Assembly: GCF_018687715.1 (NCBI RefSeq)
Contig: NC_056758.1
Span: 1,240,001-1,304,000, forward strand
Source of the DNA: Carya illinoinensis
Lineage: Eukaryota; Streptophyta; Magnoliopsida; Fagales; Juglandaceae
Direction of reading: 5' to 3'
Length of the DNA stretch: 64,000 nt
Shown here: positions 34,101 to 47,904 of the stretch, in pieces
Numbering within the stretch: position 1 is the stretch's first letter
Layout: every line of letters starts with the position of its first letter
Position numbers and translations under genes: made by a program
The notes under the pieces: generated by a model
Databases searched by the model: none
What the model was told of the DNA's origin: nothing
The model's input: only the letters and a program-made list of their open reading frames with translations

Positions 34101-35240
34101 TATAAGAGTCATATGAAAAAAAATACTTTTTAATAGACGACTTCACTTTTTAAAAAAAAAATATGCAAATTTTATATGCTTCAAAAGGATATTTAACATC
34201 TCTCATAAATAATGTCACTTTAGTTGTACCGAATACTTATTGACGTGTGGTACCTTGTGATTTATTAAAATAATTATATATAGGAAATAGAGAAAATTTA
34301 GAGTTTCAATCTTACTCTTTTTGTATTTTTACAACGCTATTTTGTTTTGTTTTAAATATGTATATTTATTTATTTATTTTCTTAATAAGTTGCCTGGCAC
34401 CACAAGTGAGTAATATAAATGAAGTGACATAATAGTATTTCTCTACTCATAATATTCTAACAGTTAGTATTAAAAAGTGATTAAATAATTTTAAAAACTC
34501 TTTAATAAAAAAAAATTAGATTGTTTGAACGTTACATATTAAAATATTTTTAATGTTAAATAAGCTAAAAAGTAAGTTTAAGAAAAATTGTATTTTGATG
34601 TTTTTCTTTAAACATAATTTTTTAAATAATGTGGAACGTAATTCAAATTTTAAAAAAATTGTCAATAGATAAAAATATTTATACAACTTTAAAATAATTA
34701 TAACTTTAAACTTTTAAAGATGTGGTCATAATTTTTAAAAATTCAAATAATCGTTATTTTTACCTTAGAAAACAATTTTTTAATTTGTTTATAAACAAAC
34801 ATAATATGTTTAAAAGTATTTTAAATATATGGTTATCAAATAGTAAATAATTTTTAATAATAGAACTTATTACTTAAGTTATAAGTTATAAGTTTTAAAT
34901 TTATAAATTATATTTTCTAGTGCAATCTCGTACATGTATTAAGTCTTGTTTGGATAGTGGAAGTTTTTCATTTCATTTTATCTCATTTCATCATTATAAA
35001 TTTTTAAAATTTATACACAAAATATAATAAATAATTTAATTTTTTTAAATATTAAATAAAAAATAATATTTTTATAATATTTTATTTAAATTTTAATTTT
35101 TATGTAAAACTATATCATCTCGTCACAAAATTATGAATTAATTCTTATAACAACGTAATTACGGGAAAAACACTAATAAATATTGATAATGAGATCGAAC
35201 GGCAAGGAAGCAAGATCCATCGTAGTCTTCTTATGCGTGC
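31123..35240. other. Gene-poor spacer upstream of NHX with several MITE-like repeats
   Basis: No gene found. MITE-like segments: about 32215-32545 (GCATTTAGATGTTGAATTGA, GTTCTTTATAAACAGTAATG), matching 4890-5240 in the same orientation; about 33108-33320, a partial copy; about 33390-33600 and 34942-35110, copies of the AT-rich family (AAATTAAATTATTTATTATA or its complement). The remainder is AT-rich and featureless. Confidence 0.45.
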
Positions 35241-35249
35241 GCCACACCA

Positions 35250-35256
35250 TATAAAC
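35250..35256 (+). promoter_or_regulatory. Candidate TATA box of NHX gene
   Basis: TATAAAC within CCATATAAACATTTC, about 30-40 bp before a pyrimidine-rich leader that runs into the (CT)n tract. Fits a start of transcription near 35285. Confidence 0.45.
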
Positions 35257-35404
35257 ATTTCACTTATTTCTCTGTGCGCCAATTTCTCCCCGTCTGTCTT
35301 CCCAAACCACACGTCTCTCGATCTCTGTCTTTTCCCTCTCGTAGATTTTCCTCTATTTTTCTCCGTCTCTTTCCAGAACTTCAACGTTTCTAAAATGTTC
35401 TGAG

Positions 35405-35406
<2 letters not shown>

Positions 35407-35438
<32 letters not shown>
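35407..35438. repeat. (CT)n tract in NHX 5'UTR
   Basis: About 16 CT units in the presumed first exon; CT-rich leaders are common in plant 5'UTRs. Confidence 0.85.
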
Positions 35439-35442
<4 letters not shown>

Positions 35443-35652
35443 CTTCACCAGGCAAATTTGGCGCAACTGAGCTTGTAGCTATCCTCAGGTTCGTGCATTG
35501 TGGCGACTTGCGAGAAACGTAGAGCTCTAGATCTTGCGTTGCCCTAGGAATTCGAAGCTGAGATTGATTGCTAGCTCTCTTTCTCTGTTCTTCGAATTCT
35601 CTGATTCCGTTTTTTGTTTTATACGCCCCAATTCGCAAGCTTCTTGCTTTCG

Positions 35653-36218
35653 ATGTGTTGTCTGTGCATGTGTCCTGGGAGTGCTTTGGTAAGCCCTTTT
35701 TTCTTTTCTTTTCTTTTTTTTTCCCACGATGTTTCCTAGCTACCAAAGCGCATTGTTGGTCAACAGCGATTATCCGTTTGGCTGTTGAGAAAAAGCAAAG
35801 AAAAACAAACAAAACAATGCTTGGAACTCGTAAACTTTCTATTGTCTCTTTTTCTGAAAAGTGGAAACGATCGGTGACTCACATGTTTTCCGGAAAGTGG
35901 AAACATTGATTTCTCGTGGTTTTTATTTCTTACGGTTGAAAGCTTCTTCCCGTTTTGCTTTGTTCATTATTTTTCTCCAAACTTGTTTCCTGTATTCGTT
36001 TCCTTTTTTTTCCTACTCTTCCTTTTCATTTCTGTTCAGAAACAGAATAACGAGCAAGTGTTAGCTGGTCTTTACTGTGTTGAAGCGTTTTATTATTTAG
36101 TAGTTCTGAGATTGATTACTCAAAGGAATGCGCTTACTTTTTGGTATGTTCGATTGCAGGATTGGTTTGATTGTTGAGATCCAAAGGTATTTTTGGGATG
36201 GACAGTTCGGAGACATAG
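35653..36218 (+). promoter_or_regulatory. 5'UTR intron and upstream ORFs of NHX gene
   Basis: A 5'UTR intron is inferred at 35689-36159 (CTTTG|GTAAGC ... ATTGCAG|GATTGG). Joining the exons gives a 17-codon upstream ORF, ATG at 35653, stop at 36175-36177 (MCCLCMCPGSALDWFDC). A second upstream ORF of six codons lies at 36198-36218 (MDSSET). Both end before the main ATG at 36305, so they could lower or condition NHX translation. Presence in the mRNA depends on the splice sites and transcription start being right. Confidence 0.5.
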
Positions 36219-36304
36219 ATTCAGTAGATTATTTGCTCTAAAGGAAATCTAAAATCTTATAGATCAACTATCATAGATTGGTTCTATAGTTAGAGGTGGA
36301 AATA

Positions 36305-39300
36305 ATGGCTATCGGATTGAGTTCTGTCATCCCGAAATTGCAAATGCTATTTACTTCCGATCATGCCTCGGTGGTTTCGATGAACCTCTTCGTGGCACTC
36401 CTTTGTGCTTGTATTGTGATTGGCCATCTTCTTGAGGAGAACCGATGGATGAACGAGTCTATCACTGCCCTTGTGATTGTGAGTTTCGCTCTTACCCGCT
36501 TATTTGCTTGCTTATGGGAAAGAGGAAAAGAGATGAAATTTCCAATCTTGGGTTATTACGTTGGCTAAGCCATCGGTAAAATTAATTATCTTGTTTGTTA
36601 AAATGTTAGTGGCTAATTTTCCATTTTTATGTGGGTTTGTTGCAGGGTGTGTGTACCGGAGTTGTTATTCTGCTTACAAGTGGGGGAAAAAGCTCTCATA
36701 TTTTCGTCTTTAGTGAAGATCTTTTTTTTATATACCTTCTGCCGCCAATAATATTTAATGCTGGGTAATTTACAGTCTCTTACTGATCAAAAGTTTATGG
36801 TCTCATTAGTCTTGTTACGTAACAAATTGAGCAATTTTCCGTTCAGTACTTATTTCTGGTTTAGATGTTATGATTGGTTTGCCTTATGTTATGCATCAAT
36901 TGTTGCTTACGGATGATGAAAAAAATTTAGGTAGCAACAAGAGTTTTTTTCTTTATGGATTTGATGATTACCTCAAGTTGTGGTAGGTACCTTAAATTGC
37001 TCATTATGTCATTAGCAATCACAGTGCTTTTCCCTTAAAGAACTCATATGATCTTGAATCTTGCTTTGCCTTTTGGTAATGTGGAATTTGAGAATCCAAA
37101 AGCCTGTTTCAGCATCATCAATTCATCGCTGTCTTAGTTTGGAGTCAGGTTTGCTTATCGACTCTTTAATTTTGATTTTGCAAAGTAAGGGTAAAATACA
37201 CCACTTTTTTGCATGTAACAAATGTCACCATTTTTTTTTTTGTATGTAACAAATGTCATTGTAGAGTACAAAAGATGCTAGTCAGGTACATGAGATATTT
37301 ACAAGACATACTCCTGTCTAGGGGAAAAAGATAAAGTTATGCACATTAAAGTCTATAACTGCCGTCCAAAGTAAAAAAAAGGTTATTGGGAAGGAGAGTT
37401 TTGAGTTCCTTCAATGTTTTGTTCACATTCCTCAAAATTTCTGCAATTCTTTTCCCTCCAAATAAACCATTTGAGGCAAGTGGATCATCTTCCACACTGC
37501 TACAATTTGTGGACTTCCACTAAACAAATTGCAGCAGAGTGAGAGTCTCAGGGTTGCAATGCCACAGGTAGCTTATACTATCAGAAAGTCAGAAGCATTT
37601 GATGTAAAAGATTGAAAGTAAGAATCAGAATGTGTGGACTTATGAAATATTTTTTGTATTTTGATAATTACAAGTTATTTTAGAAAATAATATTTAAGTT
37701 GATGACTGTTAAGAATGTAACATGTAACAGGTTCCAGCTTTGACATCTTCATTATCCTAAGCAATTTCTCAGAACATATTGATTTCTTAAACTAGCTATG
37801 TCTAATTTTAATGGGTATGAGTTTATTAAGCTAGTGAAAATTTCGTAAATTGCAGAAATATATTTGATACTTCCAGAAGTGGCATAGTTAATGCTGCAAA
37901 ATTAGTGGGAAGAAATTTTGTGGTTTGCTAGAAGCCCTGGAATTTTGGCATCTGAAACATGCCAAATGTGATATTTTGCTCAAGAGTGTGGACATTTTAT
38001 TCCAGTGATGGCATGATTTTAGAATCTGAGATGTAGACCTAGTTTCTGTTTCTAGGTCAATCAGCTGGAACTTCATCAGTTAAACTTATTTTACCAGCCT
38101 CATGGTTTCTTATCTGCAAGCCCAAATTTCTACTATGTTTGCCACTCTATTCTTATCTGATGAATGTAGCTACTAAAAACAACCTATCTATGGACCTGAC
38201 AAGATGAGAAAATAAAGCATGGTTGCGATAAAGTAGTTCACAATCATATTTTGTTGAGCACCTTATATTTTATTTCTTTTTGAGTGTTGACATTTATTTA
38301 TATCTTTGCATTACTTTCTTGATCTCATGTTAACGGTGAAATTTTAATTTTTCTTTATAAGATCCTGCTCCCAACCTTATGATATACGATCTTAATCTTT
38401 ATTATTTGCTCCAGTTTTCAGGTGAAAAAGAAGCAGTTTTTCCGTAACTTTGTTACTATTGTGCTGTTTGGTGCTGTGGGTACATTAATATCCTGTGGGA
38501 TCATATCCCTAGGTAAATCTAGTGATCTTATTTACTTTTTTTTTTTTTTAAAAAAAAGAAAAAATTATTTGTTTAATTTAAAGTTGCACAAAATCAAGAA
38601 AAACCATCACACCAAGTATGTTAAATTGCACTCTTTTTCTGTTGGACAGTATTCTTGACTGGGCAATTATTTTACTGCTAAGTACATATTTCAGCAAATA
38701 GTTTTACATCATTCTGTTCCAATTTTTGGAACACTCACCTTTCAATATAATTTTCGTACTATTCAGTTCTATGCGTAATGCATCTTGAATCATGGTTAGA
38801 TCATGATGATATTCATTTCCCTGATTTTGACTATTGGTGAGTTAATAGATTAAGGTTTCCTTGCATGACACGTTCAGCTTGTTAAAAGAGTGGAAAACAT
38901 ATAAGGAACTAATTAGGATTATTTTCAGATAATGAATTGGAAACCCCTTTGTAATTAGTATTACTCTCTGTTTTGAATTTTCATATGATTACTGAAGAAG
39001 GGAAGCGAGATATATGTGATTCAATCACTGCAACTGGAGGATTAAGGTTTCTTTGGAGAATAGATGACGAACAATCATTTGTTTGAGAATTGTCAAATTC
39101 TTATGGTTCTTTGGTAATTTGAATTTTGGATTGTCTTTGACTCTTTAACATTTCACTTAAGCCTACCAATTAAAGAAAACATTTCAATCAAGCCCAAGTT
39201 TGATGATTGCTACACTTGAACAAGCAGCTCCTACTGTGGTTCTGGATCCAACAGAGTAAAGTTTGTTGATAATCGTATAGTGGTTCTTTGTAGGATTGTT

Positions 39301-42300
39301 GGGACAGATGGTTTGAGCCTTCTGCCTGAGCATTGCACGCATAGAAGGTAACCGTGGCAGTATGGGTTCTTCAGATTTTTAAGTCTCTAATTGGCTAATG
39401 TTACCAGAACAGAGAGTAACGAGAAGTCTTGATGATAATCTTATCATTGGAAGTATTTTCCTTTTTCCTAGCAATTTTGCAATTCTCATTAAAATCTGGC
39501 CTTTCAAACCAACAGTTGAAAAAAGATGGTTCTCTTTCAGAACTTTTTCCTTGTTGCATGCATCTTTTTAATAAGTAAATGCATGCCAGCAATTTCGATG
39601 GTATATGCTACGATGTCTCTAATTGCATAATCTTACTTCGATATCCCAGGAGGATCAAAATCTTTGGATAATCCTACTTCATTGTCTTGCTTATGATTTT
39701 GGAGATTGTGCTGCTATTAGATTTGCAGAAGCAATGTGTCTAGTTACTTTAAATTAGTCTTATTGAGTTGAGTTGGCCAGGGTCATTTTAAAACTCTAAA
39801 TCCTTCGAGTATGTTTGGTTTAGTCAATTTTGCAAAATTTTCAAAAATAAAAAATTCAACTTCAAACCAAAACATCTTCCAATCTAGAAAAAAAGAGAGA
39901 GAAGAAAATCCATTTACTTTCATCCATACATTTGCCTAGATTCCATTTAAAAGTCAAAAGCACAAAAACAAAAAATAAATTTTACAAAAAACAAAACAAA
40001 AATACTCTTAAAAACATTATTCCTCTCTCTCTCTCTCTCTCTCTCATGACTTTTCATCTTCTATTTATGATGCCTCTTGCCAGGAATAATTCCTAATCCT
40101 TTTTTCATTTATTCTATCTTCTTGTCGTCTTTCTTCTGTTAGTTACGGTGATAGGTTATAACGGAGTGTAGTTTTTGGATAGAAGCTAAGCATTTTGTAA
40201 TTAGAAGAAAAGGGGGGATTCTTTTTTGTATTGTTGAGAATGTAGAAAGTTCACAGAGGCCCTATACCTCAGTGTAGACGTGGTGGTTTGGATGGTTAAG
40301 GCAGTCAAGGTATGCTTGAAGTTCTCAGGCAATAGGGAACTGTATCAGACTAGAAGGGAGGGAAAGCTTTGTCAAAAGTGGTATGGTAGGTAAGTGAAAC
40401 TGGTTGAGCTGGGCACAAGTAAGGGGAAGGGAATCATTGTTATTCCTGAAGGAAGCAATGGAAGTGGATGGAATAGTTTTCTGAGGAAGGTGAGAGCTTG
40501 TCAGTTCAAGTTCCTCTGTTTTTGTCTGGGAAAACAGAGGTGTTTCTATTAATGGCATTGCAAAAGAGGTAAGTAACGCCAAATCGCACAAAGGGGTTTC
40601 CTTTTCTCATGAAGCTTCTTATACATTAGCTTTGTTGGAACTTGTAAAAGATAATCCTGGCCCTAGTAACATGCATGGGAAATACACTATTAGGAAAGAT
40701 TTGCCAGTGTCGATTCTAAGGAACAAGAAGGATGGTTTGGAGGAAGTGAACCGACAAAATATTTCGGATGATAAGGTTAACAATTGGCATCCCATAATGT
40801 TGAAGAAATTTGGAGAAGTTGAAGGGTCACTATGGCCCATTCGGGCAAAGCTTCTTGGATGGAAGGATAGGCTGAATTCATCGTTGAAGACTACATATGA
40901 GGGCCTGGGTTATATTTCTAATAGAAAATAAAAGAACTGAGACTTTAGCTGAGGTGAAGGGAGGATTGCCTGGGCCTAAGGCTTCTATTGCCAATGAAGG
41001 AGTTGGGCTTGCTAGAAGCCCATCCTAGAGGCCTATTTCATGGAAGATACATCATAGTGGGCCACAAGGAGCTTTGCTTCAGCCCAAGCCTACGGTGGCC
41101 CTGATGACTGGTTTGTCTTCTTAGAATGGGTTGATGGTAGCGGGTGAATCCTAAGGGTGTGTTCCGGCGACGAGATCTACTACAGTAAACCCAACGAATG
41201 AGATGCTAAATATTGCGATGGATCAGCCCAATCAGGTGGTTGCTTCGACCCAGCCTGTGTCTTCATAGAAGAGGTTGATGGGTGATGGCGACCCCCCCAG
41301 TAGTAATCCGACGGTGTGTTTGCCTTGGAAGCGGGCTATCAATGGTTTCCCATGAAGCCCAAAATCATTTCGTGGAATGTTTGGGGACTAAACGACTTTA
41401 GGAAACATCTCCAAGTGAAAAATATGGTTCGTCAATGGAAGGCTGATGTTGTTTGTTTTCAAGAAACTAAATTGAAGATAGTCAATCAATCGGTTGTTAA
41501 TAGTTTATGGAATTGTCACTGCGTGGGCGGGGTAGAATTAGCTTTTAAAGGAGCTTCAGGAGGTATTATTGTAATGTGGGATAAGAGGGCTGTGGAAATA
41601 GCAGTTTATTATGTGGGAGAATTTTTGGTGGCATTTCATTTTAAAAATGTGGATGATGGAGTAGAATGGGCTTTTGCTGGTGTTTATGGGCCAAATTCGG
41701 ATTCTAGTAGAAGTATTTTGTGGGATGAAATGGCGGGAAATTGTAGCTGGTGGGATCTTCCATGGTGCATAGGAGGGTATTTTAAAATTACTCACTTTCC
41801 TTGTGAGCGAGTAGGGGATTCTCTGCTTACTAGAGCTATGTCTTCTGATCTCATTTCAGAGTTGCAGCTGGTTGATTTACCTATGGTGGGAGGGGATTTT
41901 ATGTGGTCAAATGGGAGAGCATTGTCATGGTTGGACAGATTTTTGGTTTCAGCTTCTTGGGAAGCATTATTTCCAGAGTTGAGTCAGAAAAGATTGCAGA
42001 GAATTGTTTCTGATCACTTTCCTATCATGATGGATTGTGGGAGTATTTTTAGTGGAAATAGATTTTTTAGGTGGTGGGCTTCATATAATTTTTCTGGTAC
42101 ACCCAGCTTTGTTTTGGCTGGTAAACTTAAGGCATTAAAACAAGATCTGAAAAGATGGAATGTGGAGGTTCTTGGCAATGTTAATAATAAAAGGAAACTG
42201 CTTATGGAACAGCTGCATTCATTGGAGGATAAGGAGATGAAGGGTGAAATTTCAAATGAGGAAAAGGAGATGAAGAAAGGGATTATGGCAGAAATTGAAA

Positions 42301-45300
42301 AATTTACTCTTATGGAGGAAATTTTGTGGAGGCAAAAATACGAATTCTTTGGTTGAAGGGAGGGGACAAATGTACGAAATTCTTTCACAAAATGGCTAAT
42401 TCACACTGTAGATTCAATGCTATTGAGTTTCTTCATGTAGGAGATAATGTTTTAACCGATAATGGGGAGATTGGAGATCATTTTGTGAATTATTATGAGA
42501 AGCTTTTCCAGGAAGAATATTCATGGAGACCTAAGTTAGATGTGGCTTTTGAGTCCATTGATCAATTTAGTTCAGATTGGTTAAAGAGAATTTTTGAGGA
42601 AGAAGAAGTACTTGATGTGATTAGAGGTATGTCTAAGGATAAGGCATTGGCTTTGGATGGCTTTTCCATGTCGTTTTTCCAAGCTCGTTGGGATATTGTG
42701 CAGGAAGATATTATGAAAGTATTTGGAGAATTCTATTCTTGAAATTTGAAAAGAGTATTAATACTACTTTCATTGCCCTCATTCCTAAAAGGCGGGGTGC
42801 TATAGATATGAGTGATTTTTGCCATATTAGCTTGGTGAATGGGGTGTATAAGATTATTTCTAAGGTGCTAGCTAACCGCATAAGTGTGGTTATGGACAAG
42901 ATTTTATCGAAGACTCAGAATGCATTTGTGAGAGAGAGACAAATCCTCGACTCGGTGCTTGGAAAGAGAATAAGAATGGGTGAATCTGGAATTTTAGTTA
43001 AATTGGACATGGAAAAGGCTTTTGATCATAGCAATTGAGAATTTCTCCTTTACTTACTTGGTATACTTGGTTTTGAGGAGAAGTGGTGTGGATAAAACAT
43101 GTTATATCAACGGCCAGATTTTCTTTATTGATGAAAGGCACTCTGGTCGGTTTTTTTAATGGCTCCCTTGGTCTAAGGCAAGGAGATCCTCTATCTTTTT
43201 ACCTTTTTGTAATAGTTATGGATACTTTTGAGTTGTGCGGCTGTTGAAGGGAGTTTTTTGTCAGGATCTATGGTGGGAGATGGCTCACAGGGCTGCATTA
43301 CAGTTTCACACTTACTTTTCGCAGATGACACTTTAATCTTTAGTGATTCAAATCAGGATCATATCCGAGCTTTGAGAGCGTTATTGTTATGCTTAGAAGC
43401 TGTTTCAGGACTTGGAATTAATCCAAGTCTGAAATTGTTCCTGTGGATACGGTCAGGAATATTTTTAATTTTGCTAATATTTTGGGATGTAAGGTAGCTT
43501 TTTTACCTTTGAGATACCTTGGTCTATCTCTGGGTGCTCCTCACAAATCTATTTCTATTTGGGATGGGGTTATTGAGAAGATTGGGAGGAGGTTAGCTGG
43601 TTGGAAAAAGCTCTACTTATCAAAAGCGGGAAGAATTACCTTGATTAAAAGTACATTGTCTAATCTTCCTACTTATTTCCTTTCCCTTTTTCCTTTAGCT
43701 GTGGGGGTGGCAAAAAGATTAGAGAAGATTTTTCGGAATTTCTTGTGGGATGGCAATGGGGAGGAAAGAAAATCTCACTTGGTGAGTTGGAATAAAGTTT
43801 GTCAACCAGTTTCATGTGTAGGTTTGGGTGTGAGAAATTTAAAGTTTTTCAACAAAGCTTTATTTGGGAAATGGAAGATACCAAAATGAGAGTAATGCAT
43901 TATGGAGACAAATTGTGGATGTTAAATATGGGAGGATGTGGGGGAGTTGGTGTACAAATGAAGTAAAAGGGGTGCATGGGGTGGGTTTGTGGAAGTCCAT
44001 TAGGTTGAAATGGGGGGATTTTGTCAGAACATAAAATTCAAAGTGGGAGATGGGACAAAAATTTATTTTTGGCATGATACTTGGTGCGGGGATTCAGCTC
44101 TTAAGTATACATATCCTGATCTTTTTAGGATTGCTAGAGATAAAGGGGCTGCAGTGGCTGATTCTTATCAGTTTTCTAATGGCATGTTACATTTGATTGT
44201 GGAATTCAGCAGAGATGTGCAGGTCTGGGAAGTGGGTGAAGTATCTGAATTTTTTGGAAGATTATATGATATGAAGATTGATCAGAATAGGGTGGATAGT
44301 CTGCTGTGGGTGCAAGATAATAACTCCACATTTTCTGTGAAATCCTTTTACAAGGTGCTAATTAGTCGGAGCTAAAGACTATCCCTGGAAATGTATTTGG
44401 AGGGCCAAGGTGCCTAGCAAGGTTGCTTTCTTTTGTTTGCTGGTGTCTTTTGGGAAAATATTAACCACGGATGATTTGAGGAAGAGAGGTTTACTGCTGG
44501 TTGATTGGTGTTATATGCGTTAGAAGGATGTTGAATCTGTTAACCATCTCTTTCTTCATTGTGAGGTGGTGACGAAGTTGTGGAATGAGATTTTTGCAAG
44601 GGTAGGCATTGCTTGGGTGATGCCTATGCATGTGGTGGATTTCTTGGCTTGCTGGCAAGGTCTTGGAGGGGAGTAGAGGCAGTGCAGCAGTGTGGAATCC
44701 CCTTGTGTTTATTTTGGTGCCTACGGTTGGAGAGGAATGGAAGATGTTTTGAAGATTGTGAGCATTCCATGGGGGAACTTACTGAGTTCTTCTTTAGCAC
44801 TTTTAAGTTTTTGGGTGAAGAATCTTGTAAGGGATGGGAACATTTGTAATGCTCTGTTTTAGTTGTGTTTTGTTTTAGCTTGTATTTAGGTGTATTCACT
44901 TGTATACATCCTGTGTACTTGAGCTATGACTATTAACTTGGAATAAAATTCTCTTATTAACTATAAATATAAATATATATATATATTAAAAAGACTTTTG
45001 AACTCTATCCATTCACTTCTACAAATCCCAATATTATATATATTTCAAAAAAATATCTTAGGCTATGCCTATCTTTATATCAATGAAATATCTTATTACT
45101 TATAAAAATATATATATATTTCGAAAAAATCTTATCCAAATTTTCCTATCTTCCTTAATAAAAACCAATATCAAACACATCTCAAAATATTTCAATTAAA
45201 TTATCATAAATTCCTTAACCAAACATACACTTTCCTTCTTGGTAACTGTACTTTTGCTTTATATGGAAGTAGTAAATGTAAATGCATCTCAGTTATCTCG

Positions 45301-46128
45301 ATTATCGAACTTGACTTTGTGATTGAATGGAGTTGGGGCTTATTATATTCAGAGATGGCTTTGGAAGCATTGTATTGCTCATTTCTTAGGTCTTAGAGAA
45401 TGGAATGAATGTGATGTATGCATGTTCAACAGTTCACTCTGTCTACGTCTGCTGCTGAGGACAGTGACTTAAGATATTGGCCAAATAATGTGCATGAGGC
45501 TTTTTCATTAAATTCTTATTTTCTTCACCATCTTTGTGTGAAATACACATTTGAATTGAATTATTGTATATTGGGCCCAGAAAAAATGGGGAAAAAAAGC
45601 ATTTGAGTTACTGGATTCTATTTTAGTATCTTGTCGTGACTGTAAAATTCTGATGCTTGATTCAGGTGTTATTCAGTTCTTCAAGAAATTGGATATTGGC
45701 TCACTGGATATTGGGGATTATCTAGGTACTACATTTGTCAATTCTCTCTCTTTCTTATAACTTTGCTGTTTGTTTCTTACTGTATTTGTCTACTATTTCA
45801 GCAATTGGTGCAATATTTGCTGCAACAGATTCTGTCTGTACATTACAGGTATGGCCGATCAGCTTCTTAGCATATTTGAAACAATTAAGGCACCAATACT
45901 TCAAAACTAAACTTATTTCATGTAACGATACAGGTGCTTAATCAGGACGAGACACCTTTACTCTACAGTCTTGTATTTGGGGAGGGTGTCGTAAATGATG
46001 CAACATCAGTGGTTCTTTTCAATGCTATCCAGAGCTTTGACCTCACTCATATTGACCCCAGGATTGCTTTGCATTTTATCGGAAACTTCCTTTATTTGTT
46101 TCTCACAAGCACAATGCTTGGGGTGATG

Positions 46129-46175
<47 letters not shown>

Positions 46176-47841
46176 TTGTCTCCCTTAATGCACAAGTGTG
46201 TAAGTTTTATGTGCTATTCTAGTGTGGTATAACATCTTTCTTTACCCCCGCAGACTGGGCTGCTTAGTGCTTACATCATCAAAAAGCTTTATTTTGGCAG
46301 GTATGTTGTCTGAATTGAAGTGATCAAATCATGCTGCATTTACTGGTATTAACAATATTATTCCATTGTTATAATGGCATTGAAAATGGACCCAATCTTA
46401 TAATAAGAAGGTGCCTTATTTGGTCTTTATATCATAATGTAGGTTTTTCTTTGTTGAAATTTGGTTGGCAATAAAAGCTATGCTGACACCTAATCTTTAA
46501 GGTCTTCTAATTAGGGGTCTGAGAAAACCTGAAAACTATGTGGGAAAGGAACTTGTTAGAATCATGTACTAAAATCAAATTCTGATGATATAATTTCTCA
46601 CACGTTTCAATTTCAGGCACTCTACAGATCGTGAAGTTGCTCTTATGATGCTCATGGCGTACCTTTCATATATGATGGCTGAAGTAAGTTATCTAATTGT
46701 TTTATGACACTTCTCTTTTTAAGCTTTAAATGGTTTATGTATATTTGATAAAATGCTAATTATTTGCCACATAGCTAAGGTGCTTATCTATTTGATCTGT
46801 TCTGCAGTTATTCTATTTGAGTGGCATTCTTACTGTATTCTTTTGTGGGATTGTAATGTCCCATTACACCTGGCACAATGTAACTGAGAGTTCAAGGGTC
46901 ACCACCAAGTACGTCTTGTCTGTTTAGAATTTGTCAGACCATTTTAACCTGTCATATGTAAACCCCTTTCACAAGTGGAACAGAGGCATTTTTCTCATAT
47001 ACCTAATGCTTTCTTTTTTGACTTCAAATTATTACAGGCATGCTTTTGCAACCTTTTCATTTGTTGCTGAGATTTTCATCTTCCTTTATGTTGGAATGGA
47101 TGCCTTGGACATTGAAAAGTGGAGATTTGTCAGTGACAGGTATTTTATGTACAAGAGCACGACTAACTAGTCCTTGCAGTTCTAAGTTCTTGACGTATTG
47201 AACCTTATATGTATTAGGAGTGATAATCTATGTACATCTTTCAGACAACATATATGATTTAGCTGCCTGAGACATTTTTTTTTTTTTTATTGTTTAAACA
47301 CGTAATGCCTGCTTTTGCTTTTTACAGTCCTGGAACATCAGTTGCAGTGAGTTCAATATTAATGGCCTTGATTATGGCAGGAAGAGCAGCCTTTATTTTC
47401 CCCTTGTCATTATTAATCAACTTAGCAAAAAAATCTCCAAATGAAAAAATCAGCTACAGGCAGCAAGTATGCTTTCTGTTTCTGTAATGACAATTCTATT
47501 TCTTTTGCACTTCATTGATCTACCAAATCACACAAACATCTTTGTTATTGTAGGTGGTAGTATGGTGGGCTGGTCTCATGAGAGGTGCTGTGTCTATAGC
47601 CCTTGCTTATAATCAGGTAAGATATGTACATGCTGTTTTATTTGGGGCAAAAAACCAACGGATTTAAACTAGTAATTCCTGAGAAATTACAGATCAAAAA
47701 AAAAAAAAAAAGTAATTACTGAGAAATTTTTTAAATAAGATGACCTGTGAGGCCTTTGGGCTTGTTTATATGCTCTTTGCCAATTAAAACAAGAACACGT
47801 ATAGATTTTAGTAGGAAATAGTTAGTGCGTGCGTGCGTGCG

Positions 47842-47904
<63 letters not shown>

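Noticed and set aside
35390..35812. 140-aa minus-strand frame over the NHX leader
   Set aside because: Antisense to the 5'UTR and 5'UTR intron; its C-terminus is the (CT)n repeat read as RERERE.
41556..41795. Minus-strand frame across the LINE endonuclease
   Set aside because: Shadow of the endonuclease frame on the plus strand.
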